From assembly GCF_016862455.1 (NCBI RefSeq), contig NZ_BOMZ01000026.1:1-64000 (forward strand): a stretch of DNA of 64,000 nucleotides, given 5' to 3'. This DNA comes from Actinoplanes utahensis (GTDB lineage Bacteria; Actinomycetota; Actinomycetes; Mycobacteriales; Micromonosporaceae). How positions within the stretch are numbered: the stretch's first letter is position 1; each line of letters opens with the position of its first letter. The notes below the pieces were generated by a model. It ran no database searches. It saw only the letters and a list, made by a program, of their open reading frames with translations, and was not told the origin of the DNA. The translations under genes and the position numbers were made by a program. This document shows positions 53,488 through 62,636 of the stretch, one piece after another.

Positions 53488-54006
53488 ATGCGTCTCATTC
53501 CGCCGATGGACGACGAGCCGCCACCGGATTACGTCGCCTTCGTCGCGTCGCACCAACAGCAGCTGCGAGCCGAGGCGTATCGCCTGGTCGGCGGCGCACC
53601 GGTGTTCGAGGAGATCTATCGCGACGTGCTCACCGATCTGGCCGGGCGGTGGCGGCGGCTGCGCTGGCTCGGCAAGACCGAGGCGCACATGCGGCAGCGC
53701 CTGGCGGCGCGCACGAAACAGTGGCGCGAGGATCAGGTCTACGACGTGGAGGTGCGGGTGCTGCGGCCACCGTCACCGGCGGTTCCGGTCCGCTCTCCGG
53801 GTGGCAGCTTGGCGCTGCGCAAGGCCGCGGTCCTCGAGGGTACGGCCAGAGCCGCCCTGGACGCCCTGGCGGATGCCGAGATCGCCTGGGTGCACGCTTA
53901 CCTTCGCAGTCAGTGGCGGCGCGCTCTCGCCTATGCGATCGGCAGTGTGCTCCTGGTGCTCACCATGATCCAATACATGGCCTGGCTGAGCACCGACCCC
54001 CTCTAG
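53488..54006 (+). CDS. degenerate sigma-region-2-like protein with C-terminal membrane helix
   Basis: A 172-residue protein. Residues about 15-90 ([40 protein letters not shown]) look like the first part of an ECF sigma factor region 2, but the core promoter-binding part is not convincing and region 4 is absent. One transmembrane helix ([20 protein letters not shown]) is at the C-terminus. GGGAGG lies 6 nt before the ATG; an in-frame start 16 codons upstream lacks this. It is divergent from ruvC and convergent with the Uma2-type gene. Function unknown. Confidence 0.72.
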   Translation: MRLIPPMDDEPPPDYVAFVASHQQQLRAEAYRLVGGAPVFEEIYRDVLTDLAGRWRRLRWLGKTEAHMRQRLAARTKQWREDQVYDVEVRVLRPPSPAVPVRSPGGSLALRKAAVLEGTARAALDALADAEIAWVHAYLRSQWRRALAYAIGSVLLVLTMIQYMAWLSTDPL

Positions 54007-54038
54007 CGTTGATACTCCAGCTAGCGTTGATACTCCAG
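54003..54038. repeat. 18-bp perfect tandem duplication
   Basis: CTAGCGTTGATACTCCAG occurs twice in a row. On the minus strand each copy encodes LEYQR followed by TAG, so the duplication repeats the last five codons and the stop of the Uma2-type gene; the first copy also provides the stop of the convergent gene. Confidence 0.9.
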
Positions 54039-54560
54039 CTCGAGCTCCGACAGCAGGAGTGACCGCACCTTGGTGTAGCCCGGTTTGTCGCGGCACTCGT
54101 TCAGCCGGAAGATCGTGACGACCGCGTCATCATCTGACCGGTCCGGGGTCTCGTCGGCGATCCAGTATTCCGGGATGCGATGTACCGCATACCAGAGCTT
54201 CTTATCCGTGTATTCCCCGTTGGGGGAATTTCGCGAGACGACTTCGACTACCAGCGAGTAGAACGAGGGCTCCAGATTCGAGTAGTCCGTCGCACCTGCT
54301 GGCAGGTGCGTGACCACACCGACGTCCGGAAGGCGGCAGTCTCGCGGTCGGACTCCGCGCACCCCAGGGTCCTGGAACACGCGGAGACCAGCCACACGAA
54401 GCATGTAGTAGAGACGCCCCGAGATGTCCTTATGCCAGAACGTGGACGGCGTCATGATGACAAGGTTTCCGCTGTGCAGCTCGTAGCGGAGGCCTTCGGG
54501 CAGGTGAATGAGGTCATCGACATCCAGGTCCTCGAACAATGACCTATTGATCTCAGTCAT
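54021..54560 (-). CDS. Uma2-family (DUF820) putative restriction-endonuclease-fold protein
   Basis: A 179-residue protein of the Uma2/DUF820 family with a PD-(D/E)XK-like fold: GLRYELHSGNLVIMTPS, DCRLPDVGVV with the probable catalytic Asp, SLVVEVVSRNSPNGEYTDKK with the E-V-x-S-x-S and Lys pattern, and YWIADE. The family is abundant in cyanobacteria and some actinomycetes; its substrate is unknown. ATG 54560 and GTG 54572 are both possible starts. GC content is a little lower than that of its neighbours. Confidence 0.85.
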   Translation of the reverse strand: MTEINRSLFEDLDVDDLIHLPEGLRYELHSGNLVIMTPSTFWHKDISGRLYYMLRVAGLRVFQDPGVRGVRPRDCRLPDVGVVTHLPAGATDYSNLEPSFYSLVVEVVSRNSPNGEYTDKKLWYAVHRIPEYWIADETPDRSDDDAVVTIFRLNECRDKPGYTKVRSLLLSELELEYQR

Positions 54561-54603
54561 GGCGGTCAGCACCCCTTCACCCTACTAGCTCCGTATCAAC
54601 CTG

Positions 54604-55356
54604 TCACTCGTCAATGAGCGCCATTACCTCGTCGGAGATATCGGCGTTGGTGTAGATCTCCTGGACGTCGTCGCAGTCCTCCAGGACGTCGACGAGCTTC
54701 AGCACCTTGCGGGCCGCCTCCTCGTCGACCGGCACGAACATCGTCGGCACCAGCGGCGACTCCGCCGAGTCGTAGTCGATGCCCGCGTTCTGCAGGGCCG
54801 TCCGCACCGCGACCAGGTCGGTCGGCTCGCTGACCACCTCGAACGAGTCGCCGTGGTCGTTGATCTCCTCGGCGCCGGCCTCGAGCACCGCCAGCATCAG
54901 GTCGTCCTCGGTCAGCTCGCCCTTCGGGACGATCACGACGCCCTTGCGGTTGAAGAGGTACGAGACCGAGCCGGCGTCGGCGAACGTGCCGGCGTTGCGG
55001 GTCAGTCGGGTGCGCACCTCGGTGGCCGCCCGGTTCCGGTTGTCGGTCAGGCACTCGATGAGCAGGGCCACGCCGTTCGGGCCGTAACCCTCGTACATGA
55101 TCGTCTGCCAGTCGGCGCCGCCGGCCTCGAGGCCGGAACCGCGCTTGACCGCGTTGTTGATGTTGTCGTTCGGAACCGACGACTTCTTCGCCTTCTGGAT
55201 GGCGTCGTAGAGCGTGGGGTTACCAGCCGGATCTCCACCACCGGTCCGGGCCGCGACCTCGATGTTCTTGATCAGCTTGGCGAACATCTTGCCGCGCTTG
55301 GCGTCGATGACGGCCTTCTTGTGCTTGGTCGTCGCCCACTTGGAGTGGCCGGACAT
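54604..55356 (-). CDS. YebC/TACO1-family translational regulator
   Basis: A 250-residue protein starting [20 protein letters not shown] with [18 protein letters not shown] and the [16 protein letters not shown] loop. YebC-type proteins help ribosomes through difficult sequences such as proline runs in recent work, or act as regulators. This assignment of role is family knowledge. It is between ruvC and pdxT as in mycobacteria. Confidence 0.96.
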   Translation of the reverse strand: MSGHSKWATTKHKKAVIDAKRGKMFAKLIKNIEVAARTGGGDPAGNPTLYDAIQKAKKSSVPNDNINNAVKRGSGLEAGGADWQTIMYEGYGPNGVALLIECLTDNRNRAATEVRTRLTRNAGTFADAGSVSYLFNRKGVVIVPKGELTEDDLMLAVLEAGAEEINDHGDSFEVVSEPTDLVAVRTALQNAGIDYDSAESPLVPTMFVPVDEEAARKVLKLVDVLEDCDDVQEIYTNADISDEVMALIDE

Positions 55357-55374
55357 GCGTAACCTCCGCTTTGA

Positions 55375-55971
55375 TCAAAGGGCCTGACGGACCATCTCGA
55401 CGAAGTACCGGTGGACACGGAGGTCACCGGTGAGCTCCGGGTGGAAAGCCGTGGCGAGCAGGTTCCCCTGCCGAACGGCCACAATCCTACCGGCGGCGGC
55501 ACCCTCGGCCACGCGGCCCAGCACCCGCACGTCGCCGCCGACCTCCTCGACCCACGGCGCGCGGATGAAGACGGCATGGAACGGCCCGCCGTCGATGTCG
55601 TCGATCACGACCGGGGCCTCGAACGAGTCGACCTGCCGGCCGAACGCGTTACGCCGCACGGTCATCTCGATGCCCTGGAACGACTCCTGATCGGGACGGC
55701 CGTCCAGCACATCGGTGGCCAGCAGGATCATGCCGGCGCAGGACCCGTACACCGGCATGCCGTCGGCGATCCGCTTGCGGATCGGGTCGAGCAGCCCGAA
55801 GGTGACCGCCAGCTTGCTGATCGCCGTCGACTCACCGCCCGGGAGCACCAGGCCGTCGATGTCGGCGAGCTCCTCCGGGCGGCGGACGGGCCGGGCCAGC
55901 ACGTCCGACTCGGCCAGCGCGGAAAGGTGTTCGCGCACGTCGCCCTGCAGGGCCAGCACTCCGATGTTCAC
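55375..55971 (-). CDS. pdxT: pyridoxal 5'-phosphate synthase glutaminase subunit
   Basis: A 198-residue glutaminase that supplies ammonia to Pdx[21 protein letters not shown], nucleophile Cys in [12 protein letters not shown] (about residue 79), and the His-Glu pair in [13 protein letters not shown] at 55971 matches the family start; an in-frame GTG three codons upstream is possible. It is transcribed away from pdxS, which is unusual because the two are normally adjacent and co-oriented. Confidence 0.96.
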   Translation of the reverse strand: MNIGVLALQGDVREHLSALAESDVLARPVRRPEELADIDGLVLPGGESTAISKLAVTFGLLDPIRKRIADGMPVYGSCAGMILLATDVLDGRPDQESFQGIEMTVRRNAFGRQVDSFEAPVVIDDIDGGPFHAVFIRAPWVEEVGGDVRVLGRVAEGAAAGRIVAVRQGNLLATAFHPELTGDLRVHRYFVEMVRQAL

Positions 55972-56105
55972 GGCTCCCACAATAGGCAGGAGCCCGCACC
56001 AGCAGGTAAAGCAGGCCACCGGGGAGCCGATTGGCTATCGGAGCGCGCATCGCCGCTTCGTAGGATCCCGTTCATCAGCCAATCCGCACGAGGAGCCGAA
56101 TCCCC

Positions 56106-57002
56106 ATGTCTGAGAACCAGCCCGCCGTCGGAACCGCCCGCGTCAAGCGCGGCATGGCCGAGATGCTCAAGGGCGGCGTGATCATGGACGTGGTCAACGC
56201 CGAGCAGGCGAAGATCGCCGAGGACGCCGGCGCCGTCGCGGTCATGGCGCTGGAACGCGTCCCGGCCGACATCCGCGCCCAGGGCGGCATCTCCCGGATG
56301 TCCGACCCCGACATGATCGAGAACATCATCGGCACCGTCTCGATCCCGGTGATGGCCAAGGCCCGGATCGGGCACTTCGTCGAGGCCCAGGTGCTGCAGG
56401 CGCTCGGTGTCGACTACGTCGACGAGTCCGAGGTGCTGTCCCCGGCCGACTTCGCCAACCACATCGACAAGTGGCAGTTCACCGTGCCGTTCGTCTGCGG
56501 CGCCACCAACCTGGGCGAGGCGCTGCGCCGGATCACCGAGGGCGCGGCCATGATCCGGTCCAAGGGTGAGGCCGGCACCGGCGACGTCTCCAACGCCACC
56601 ACCCACATGCGGAGGATCCGCGCCGAGATCCGCCGCCTGCAGACGCTGCCGGAGGACGAGCTGTACGTCGCGGCCAAGGAGCTGCAGGCGCCGTACGAGC
56701 TGGTCAAGGAGGTCGCCGAGGCCGGCCGGCTCCCGGTGGTGCTGTTCACCGCCGGCGGCATCGCCACCCCCGCCGACGCCGCGATGATGATGCAGCTGGG
56801 CGCCGAGGGCGTCTTCGTCGGCTCCGGCATCTTCAAGTCCGGCAACCCGGCCCAGCGTGCCGCCGCGATCGTCAAGGCCACCACGTTCCACGACGACCCG
56901 GACGTGATCGCCAAGGTCTCCCGCGGTCTCGGCGAGGCCATGGTGGGCATCAACGTCGAGGACGAGCCGGTCCCGCACCGCCTCTCCGAGCGCGGCTGGT
57001 AG
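56106..57002 (+). CDS. pdxS: pyridoxal 5'-phosphate synthase subunit PdxS
   Basis: A 298-residue TIM-barrel enzyme making PLP from ribose 5-phosphate, glyceraldehyde 3-phosphate and ammonia. [20 protein letters not shown], the barrel lysines in MAKARIGH and TRSKGEAG-like [11 protein letters not shown], and [19 protein letters not shown] lies 10 nt before the ATG. It is the only plus-strand gene between pgsA and ruvC apart from the sigma-like one, and is followed by a large hairpin. Confidence 0.97.
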   Translation: MSENQPAVGTARVKRGMAEMLKGGVIMDVVNAEQAKIAEDAGAVAVMALERVPADIRAQGGISRMSDPDMIENIIGTVSIPVMAKARIGHFVEAQVLQALGVDYVDESEVLSPADFANHIDKWQFTVPFVCGATNLGEALRRITEGAAMIRSKGEAGTGDVSNATTHMRRIRAEIRRLQTLPEDELYVAAKELQAPYELVKEVAEAGRLPVVLFTAGGIATPADAAMMMQLGAEGVFVGSGIFKSGNPAQRAAAIVKATTFHDDPDVIAKVSRGLGEAMVGINVEDEPVPHRLSERGW

Positions 57003-57013
57003 ACCGGTTCCGG

Positions 57014-57067
57014 CCGGCTGTCACTGCTGTCTCCGCGGGTGCTGATACAGCAGTGACGACCAGCCGG
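57014..57067. repeat. hairpin repeat after pdxS, copy 2; probable terminator
   Basis: Nested inverted repeat: outer CCGGCTG/CAGCCGG and inner GTCACTGCTGT/ACAGCAGTGAC (11 bp) around TCTCCGCGGGTGCTGAT. It starts 12 nt after the pdxS stop and ends 22 nt before the stop of the convergent gene, so it may terminate both. The left half matches the element at 19475-19516. Confidence 0.75.
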
Positions 57068-57088
57068 GGTCCACAGACCGGCCGGGGT

Positions 57089-57637
57089 CTACACCGCCTG
57101 CGCCGGCAGGACGCCCTCGGCCGGCGGGGCGGGCGTGGGCACCGGGATGGCCGGCATGTCCGGCAGGGACGGCTCGACGATGTCGAAGTAGTACGGCCGC
57201 GGGTAGCGGCGGGCCAGGCGGAACAGCCGGACGAAGACCCGGCGGCGGGCGTTCAGCGCGTCGCGGACCAGATCGGTGTGCACCTGCCGGGCCAGCACCA
57301 CCCGCCGGCTGGTGACCGCGAGGGTCCGCACCGCCGGGTCCGCCGGGTCCAGGCTGATCGTCTGCAACTGCCGGGTCAGATCGTTCTCCGCGCTCTCCCG
57401 CTCCCCCGGCTCGGCGTCCAGGGCGAGACGGGCGGCCGCGTACAGCTCGACCGTCTCGGACTGCTCGGCGACGACCGCGGCCGCCGCGGCACGGCGCAAC
57501 AGATGCGCGTCCAGGGCGCGCTCGGCCGACCGCGCCCGCGTGTGCAGACGCTCCACCCGTTGGGCGGTCCAGCCGAGGTACGCCGAGAAGATCGCGGCCA
57601 GCACGACGACTCCCACCACCCACCACATGCGGGGCAT
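57089..57637 (-). CDS. membrane protein of the PIM locus, unknown function
   Basis: A 182-residue protein with an N-terminal helix (WWVVGVVVLAAIFSAYLGW) and a long helical cytoplasmic or outer region (RVERLHTRARSAERALDAHL, RRVVLARQVHTDLVRDALNA), ending in a Pro/Ala tail. The layout resembles LemA-like proteins. It is located just downstream of pimA, 15 nt from its stop, so probably in the pgsA-acyltransferase-pimA operon. Confidence 0.82.
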   Translation of the reverse strand: MPRMWWVVGVVVLAAIFSAYLGWTAQRVERLHTRARSAERALDAHLLRRAAAAAVVAEQSETVELYAAARLALDAEPGERESAENDLTRQLQTISLDPADPAVRTLAVTSRRVVLARQVHTDLVRDALNARRRVFVRLFRLARRYPRPYYFDIVEPSLPDMPAIPVPTPAPPAEGVLPAQAV

Positions 57638-57652
57638 CGTAGTGCCCGGCGT

Positions 57653-58804
57653 TCACCGCTCCTGTGGTGAGGACCACTCGTCGTCGAAAACCCGACCGTC
57701 GGCGGCCTCGATGGCTGTCGCGTAGACCTCGAGCACCCGGTTGGCCACACTCGGCCAGTCGAACGCGCCGACGACGGTCCGCGCGCACGATGACAGGTCG
57801 GCCCGACGGGCCGGATCGTCCATCAGCTCGCCCAGCAGCCGGGCCAGCGCGTCAGCGTCCCCATTAGGGAAGAGAGCCCCGGCGCGGCCGCCGTCGAGGA
57901 CCCGGCGGAACGCGTCCAGGTCGCTGGCGGCGATCGCGGCGCCGGCGGCCATCGCCTCGGTGAGGATCATGCCGAAGCTCTCGCCGCCGGTGTTCGGGGC
58001 GACGTAGACGTCGACGCTGCGCAGCATCCGGGCCTTGTCCGGTTCGGAGACCAGGCCGAGGAACTCCACCCGGTCGTGTAGCTCCTTGGGGATGTCGTCG
58101 TACAGCTCGTCGCGGTCACCCGGACCGGCCACCAGCAGCCGCAGGCCGGGCCGCTGCTCGGCCAGCGACACGAACGCCGTACGCAGCAGCGGGAAGCCCT
58201 TGCGCGACTCGGTGAAACGGCCGAGGAAACCGAGGGCGCCGCCCTCGCCGGGCCATCCCGGCAACGGCGGAGCCGAGGCGAACTTGCGGACCGCGACCCC
58301 GTTGGGGATCTCCACCGCGCCGCCGCCGAGGTGTTCCACCTGCACCTTGCGGGCGAGCTCGCTGACCGCGATCCGGGCGGTGATCTTCTCCATCACCGGT
58401 TGCAGGAAGTTCTGCAGCCCGGACAGCGCCCGGGAACGGGTCATCGCGGTGTGGAAGGTGGCCACGACCGGCCCGCGCGCCGACAGCACCGCCAGGAACG
58501 ACAGGCTCGGCGACAGCGGCTCGTGCACGTGCAGCACGTCGAACTCGCCGCGGCGCAGCCAGCGGCGGACCCGGGCGGTGGACACCGGGCCGAACGCGAT
58601 CCGGGCGACCGAGCCGTTGTAGGGCAACGGCACGGCCCGGCCGGCGGGCACCACGTAGGCCGGCAGCTCGGCGTCGTCGTCGGCGGGCGCCAGGACGCTC
58701 ACCTCGTGACCGAGGCCGAGCAGTGCCTCCGCCAGGTCCATGATGTGGTTCTGCACACCGCCGGGGACGTCGAACGAGTAGGGCGAGACGATCCCGATCC
58801 GCAC
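57653..58804 (-). CDS. pimA: phosphatidylinositol alpha-mannosyltransferase PimA
   Basis: A 383-residue GT4 glycosyltransferase that adds the first mannose to phosphatidylinositol on the inner membrane face. MRIGIVSPYSFDVPGGVQNH is the family start; FDVLHVHEPLSPSLS, ATFHTAM, FLGRFTESRKGF and the E-x7-E motif APNTGGESFGMILTEAMAAG are present. It lies 11 nt downstream of the acyltransferase gene, in the standard PIM order. Confidence 0.95.
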   Translation of the reverse strand: MRIGIVSPYSFDVPGGVQNHIMDLAEALLGLGHEVSVLAPADDDAELPAYVVPAGRAVPLPYNGSVARIAFGPVSTARVRRWLRRGEFDVLHVHEPLSPSLSFLAVLSARGPVVATFHTAMTRSRALSGLQNFLQPVMEKITARIAVSELARKVQVEHLGGGAVEIPNGVAVRKFASAPPLPGWPGEGGALGFLGRFTESRKGFPLLRTAFVSLAEQRPGLRLLVAGPGDRDELYDDIPKELHDRVEFLGLVSEPDKARMLRSVDVYVAPNTGGESFGMILTEAMAAGAAIAASDLDAFRRVLDGGRAGALFPNGDADALARLLGELMDDPARRADLSSCARTVVGAFDWPSVANRVLEVYATAIEAADGRVFDDEWSSPQER

Positions 58805-58815
58805 AGCTGCTCCTC

Positions 58816-59682
58816 CTAGAGCCAGACCTTCTGGAGCATGTGCCAGTCCTGCGGGTGGTCGGCGATGCCGGCGGCGAAGGCGTCGGCGAGCATCTGGGTG
58901 GTCTTCTTGACCCGTTCGTCGAGCGGCCCTTCGGCGGGCGGGACGATCCGGCGCATCCGGGAGACGGTGCGCTGCTCGTCGAACCAGAGATCGACCGCGA
59001 AGAGCGGCGCGCCGGAGCGGATGGCGAGGATGGCGGGGCCGGCCGGCATCCGGGTGCGCCCGCCGAAGAACTCCACCTCGACGCCGTTGCGGGACAGGTC
59101 GCGGTCGCCGAGCAGCGGGACGATCCAGCCCTTGGCCAGATGCTCGGCGAGCACCTCGAGGGCCGGCCGCTCACCGCCGGTGAGCGGAAGGATGTGCATG
59201 CCGAGCTTCTCCCGGTACGCCAGGAACTGCTTGTACACGGCCTCGGGTTTGAGCCGCTCGGCCACCGTGATCATCGGCCAGTCGTGGGCGGCCACCCAGG
59301 CCCCGGCCACGTCCCAGTTGGCCAGATGCGGCAGCGCCAGCACCGCGCCGGTGCCGTCCTCGACCGACTGTTTCAACTGCCGGTAGCTCTCCGGCTCCAT
59401 GAAGAACCCGTCGAGGAAATCCGCACGGCTCTGTGACGGAAGACGGAACGCCTCCATGTAATACCGCGCGTACGACCGGAGCGCGTCGCGTACCAGGGTG
59501 TCCGGCATGCCCTCGCCGACGACCTGCCGCAGGTTGCCGCGCAGCCGCTGGGTGCCGCGCCCGTTCGCCTTGTACGCCCGGTCCGCGGCGGCCCGGAACA
59601 CGGCTTTCGCCACCGGCAGCGGCAGCGCGCGGACCAGCCGCCAGCCGGCGGCGTAACCCAGTTCGATCATGCGGTCTTTCAC
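58816..59682 (-). CDS. phosphatidylinositol mannoside acyltransferase
   Basis: A 288-residue membrane-associated acyltransferase (PatA-like, LpxL/HtrB family) that acylates PIM. The catalytic H-x4-D motif is LPHLANWDVAG; VPLLGDRDLSRNGVEVEFFG and GAPLFAVDLWF follow. The GTG at 59682 overlaps the pgsA stop by 4 nt. The frame is open much further upstream but that is shadow. Confidence 0.93.
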   Translation of the reverse strand: MKDRMIELGYAAGWRLVRALPLPVAKAVFRAAADRAYKANGRGTQRLRGNLRQVVGEGMPDTLVRDALRSYARYYMEAFRLPSQSRADFLDGFFMEPESYRQLKQSVEDGTGAVLALPHLANWDVAGAWVAAHDWPMITVAERLKPEAVYKQFLAYREKLGMHILPLTGGERPALEVLAEHLAKGWIVPLLGDRDLSRNGVEVEFFGGRTRMPAGPAILAIRSGAPLFAVDLWFDEQRTVSRMRRIVPPAEGPLDERVKKTTQMLADAFAAGIADHPQDWHMLQKVWL

Positions 59683-60296
59683 TCGGCGGGCACTTTCTCG
59701 CTGCGCGCCGCGTGGATCAGGCGCTGGAAGGCGGTGATGACGGAGAGTACGGCCAGCACCCAGAGCGCCGCGGGCAGGCCCCACTCCTGATCGGCGGCGC
59801 CGAGCAGGCCGCCGGCCCCGACGATGAGCAGCCGCTCCAGGCGCTCGGCGATACCGACGTCGGCGTTCAGCCCGAGACTCTCGGCACGGGCCTTGACGTA
59901 GGACACGACCTGACCGAACACGAGACTGATCAGCGCCGCGATCATCCCGTTGTACGGGTTGCCCTCGGTGGCCAGGTAGTAGACGACGGCTCCGAACACC
60001 GCGCCGTCGGCGATCCGGTCCATGGAGGAGTCGAGGAGCGCGCCGAACTTGCCGGACCCACCCCGCATCCGGGCCATTGTGCCGTCGAGGACGTCGGTGA
60101 GGGCGCACGCGGTTACGATCACGGTGCCCCAGAGGAGATGCCCCCGGGCGCCGAACCAGGAGCCGATCAGCACGCCGACGGTACCGGCGATGGTGACCGC
60201 GTTGGGGGACACGCCGATCCGGAGCAGGAGACGGGCGAGCGGGTCGACGCCGTACGCGACGACGGCGCGGGCCGTACTTTGAACGATCTTTGCCAT
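59679..60296 (-). CDS. pgsA: phosphatidylinositol phosphate synthase (CDP-alcohol phosphotransferase)
   Basis: A 205-residue membrane enzyme with the full CDP-alcohol phosphotransferase motif D-G-x2-A-R-x8-G-x3-D-x3-D in DGTMARMRGGSGKFGALLDS. By position before the PIM acyltransferase and pimA it is the PgsA1-type enzyme that makes phosphatidylinositol phosphate. About six hydrophobic helices. First gene of the PIM operon; divergent from the EF-G-like gene with 177 nt between. Confidence 0.94.
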   Translation of the reverse strand: MAKIVQSTARAVVAYGVDPLARLLLRIGVSPNAVTIAGTVGVLIGSWFGARGHLLWGTVIVTACALTDVLDGTMARMRGGSGKFGALLDSSMDRIADGAVFGAVVYYLATEGNPYNGMIAALISLVFGQVVSYVKARAESLGLNADVGIAERLERLLIVGAGGLLGAADQEWGLPAALWVLAVLSVITAFQRLIHAARSEKVPAE

Positions 60297-60473
60297 GGCC
60301 GTCCCACCATAACGGCGCGCGACCAGCGGCGGTACGGCCCGGCCCCGGCAGTGGCCGTATCGTCACCATCCGGCACCTTTGCAGGGCTGAAGGTTCTTGC
60401 GGCCTTCAGCGTGCCGGGGGTTGGATTCAAAGAACAGCGGCGTAACGAACGGGAAACGACGGGAGCGCTCGGC

Positions 60474-62636
60474 ATGGCGCAGAAGAGTTCGGAGAAGGGG
60501 TTTGCCGGCGCTGGCGCGCCGGCGGTGACAGACCCCGGCAGAGTTCGCAACGTGGTGCTGGTCGGCCACTCCGGTTCCGGGAAGACGACCCTGGCCGAGG
60601 CGCTGCTCGCGGCGACCGGCACGGTTCCCCGGGCGGGCACGGTCGCCGACGGCACCACGGTCACCGACCACGATCCGGCCGCGATCCGCCAGCAGCGCTC
60701 GGTCGCGCTGGCCTGCGCGCCGATCGTGCACGACGGCGTCAAGATCAACCTGCTGGACACCCCCGGTTACGCCGACTTCGTCGGGGAGCTGCGCGCCGGC
60801 CTGCGGGCCGCGGACGCCGCGCTCTTCGTCGTCTCCGCGGTCGACGGGGTGGACGACTCCACGATCGCCCTGTGGGACGAGTGCGCCACGGTCGGCATGC
60901 CGCGGGCGGTCGCCATCACCCGGCTGGACCATCCGCGCGCCGACTACGACGAGGCACTGCAGGACTGCCAGGAGGCGTTCGGCGACAACGTGCTGCCGGT
61001 CTTCCAGCCGATGCTCGGCGACGACGGCCAGTCGGTCGCCGGCCTGATCGGCCTGGTCACGCTGCGGGTGCTGGACTACTCCGACGGCTATCCCCCGGTG
61101 GCCCGCGAAGCCGACCGGGAGCACCTCAACCCGATCGCCGACGACCGGAACACGCTGATCGAGGGCATCATCGCGGAGAGCGAGGACGAGACCCTCATGG
61201 ACCGCTACATCGGCGGTGAGCTGATCAGCACCGAGGCGCTCGTCCCGGACCTGGAGAAGGCCGTCGCGAAGGGCAACTTCTACCCCGTCGTGCCGGTCTG
61301 CGCGAACACCGGCGTCGGTCTCGACGCCCTGCTGGACCTGCTGGTCAGCGGCTTCCCGTCGCCGTTGGAGCACGACCTGCCGGTGGTCACCGGCGTGGAC
61401 GGCTCACCCCGTGCCCCGCTGACCTGCGACCCGGACGGCCCGCTGGTGGCCGAGGTGGTCCGCACCACGATCGACCGGCACGTCGGCCGGGTGTCGCTGG
61501 TCCGGGTCTTCTCCGGCACCCTGCGCCCGGACCAGACGCTGCACGTCTCCGGCCACGGGATGGCCGAACGCGGCCACCCCGACCACGACGCCGACGAGCG
61601 GGTGGCGCACGTCTACTCCCCGCTCGGCGCCCAGCTGCGGGAGATCGGCCAGGCGGTGGCCGGCGACATCTGCGCGATCACCAAGTCGGGCAGCGCGGAG
61701 ACCGGTGACACCCTGTCCGGCAAGGACGATCCGCTGCTGATGGAGCCGTGGACGATGCCCGAGCCGCTGCTGCCGATCGCGGTGGTGGCCAAGACCCGCT
61801 CCGACGAGGACGCCCTCGCCAAGAACCTGTCCCGGTTGGTGGCCGGCGACCCCACGCTGCGCCTGGAGCGCAACCCGGAGACCCATCAGCTGGTGCTCTG
61901 GACGATGGGCGAGTCGCACGCCGACGTGGTGCTGGAGCGGCTCCGTTCCGGTGGCGTGGAGCTGGACACCGAGCCGGTCAAGGTGGCGCTGCGGGAGACG
62001 TTCGGGGCGACGGCCAAGGGCCACGGCCGGCACGTGAAGCAGTCCGGCGGCCACGGCCAGTACGCCGTCTGTGACATCGAGGTCCAGCCGCTGCCCCGCG
62101 GCGAGGGTTTCCAGTTCGTCGACAAGGTGGTCGGCGGCGCGGTGCCGCACAACTACATCCCGTCGGTGGAGAAGGGCGTCCGGGCCCAGCTGGAGAAGGG
62201 GCTGGCCTCGGGTTACCCGATGGTCGACCTGAAGGTCACCCTCTACGACGGCAAGGCGCACAGTGTCGACTCCTCGGACGCGGCGTTCCAGACGGCCGGC
62301 GCGCTGGCGCTGCGCGCCGCCGCCGAGAGCGGGCAGATCACCCTGCTGGAGCCGGTGGACGAGATCGAGGTCCGTGTTCCGGAGGCGTACGTCGGCGCGG
62401 TGATGAGCGATCTCTCCGGCCGCCGCGGCCGGCCGCTGGGCAGCGAGTCCGGTGGCGCCGGCGAGCTCAGCGTGGTGCGGGCCGAGGTGCCGGCGACGGA
62501 GCTGATCCGCTATGTCGTGGAGCTGCGTGCCCTGACCTCGGGCACCGGCACGTTCACCCGCCGTTACCTGCGGCACGAGCCGATGCCCCCGCACCTGGCC
62601 GAGGTCGTCCGCAAGGAGCACGCACTCGCTAGATGA
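60474..62636 (+). CDS. EF-G-like translational GTPase (EF-G2 type)
   Basis: A 720-residue EF-G paralogue. G1 GHSGSGKTT, G3 DTPGYADF, and a G4 that reads TRLD instead of NKxD, as seen in the EF-G2/FusA2-like group; SAxK-like G5 is replaced by CANTG. Domains II-V follow (GKGHGRHVKQSGGHGQYAVC, MVDLKVTLYDGKAHSVDSSD). The canonical EF-G gene with rpsL/rpsG is not here. The ATG has GGGAG 8 nt upstream; the frame before it is shadow. Role unclear; M. smegmatis EF-G2 has been reported to lack ribosome-dependent GTPase activity. Confidence 0.92.
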   Translation: MAQKSSEKGFAGAGAPAVTDPGRVRNVVLVGHSGSGKTTLAEALLAATGTVPRAGTVADGTTVTDHDPAAIRQQRSVALACAPIVHDGVKINLLDTPGYADFVGELRAGLRAADAALFVVSAVDGVDDSTIALWDECATVGMPRAVAITRLDHPRADYDEALQDCQEAFGDNVLPVFQPMLGDDGQSVAGLIGLVTLRVLDYSDGYPPVAREADREHLNPIADDRNTLIEGIIAESEDETLMDRYIGGELISTEALVPDLEKAVAKGNFYPVVPVCANTGVGLDALLDLLVSGFPSPLEHDLPVVTGVDGSPRAPLTCDPDGPLVAEVVRTTIDRHVGRVSLVRVFSGTLRPDQTLHVSGHGMAERGHPDHDADERVAHVYSPLGAQLREIGQAVAGDICAITKSGSAETGDTLSGKDDPLLMEPWTMPEPLLPIAVVAKTRSDEDALAKNLSRLVAGDPTLRLERNPETHQLVLWTMGESHADVVLERLRSGGVELDTEPVKVALRETFGATAKGHGRHVKQSGGHGQYAVCDIEVQPLPRGEGFQFVDKVVGGAVPHNYIPSVEKGVRAQLEKGLASGYPMVDLKVTLYDGKAHSVDSSDAAFQTAGALALRAAAESGQITLLEPVDEIEVRVPEAYVGAVMSDLSGRRGRPLGSESGGAGELSVVRAEVPATELIRYVVELRALTSGTGTFTRRYLRHEPMPPHLAEVVRKEHALAR

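Noticed and set aside
53389..53688. 100-codon N-terminal extension of ruvC
   Set aside because: RuvC proteins start with VLGIDPG; GGGGAG lies 7 nt before GTG 53388, and the extension is shadow of the divergent gene.
59683..60369. Long N-terminal extension of the PIM acyltransferase
   Set aside because: It is the pgsA coding region read in another frame; the acyltransferase GTG overlaps the pgsA stop as expected.
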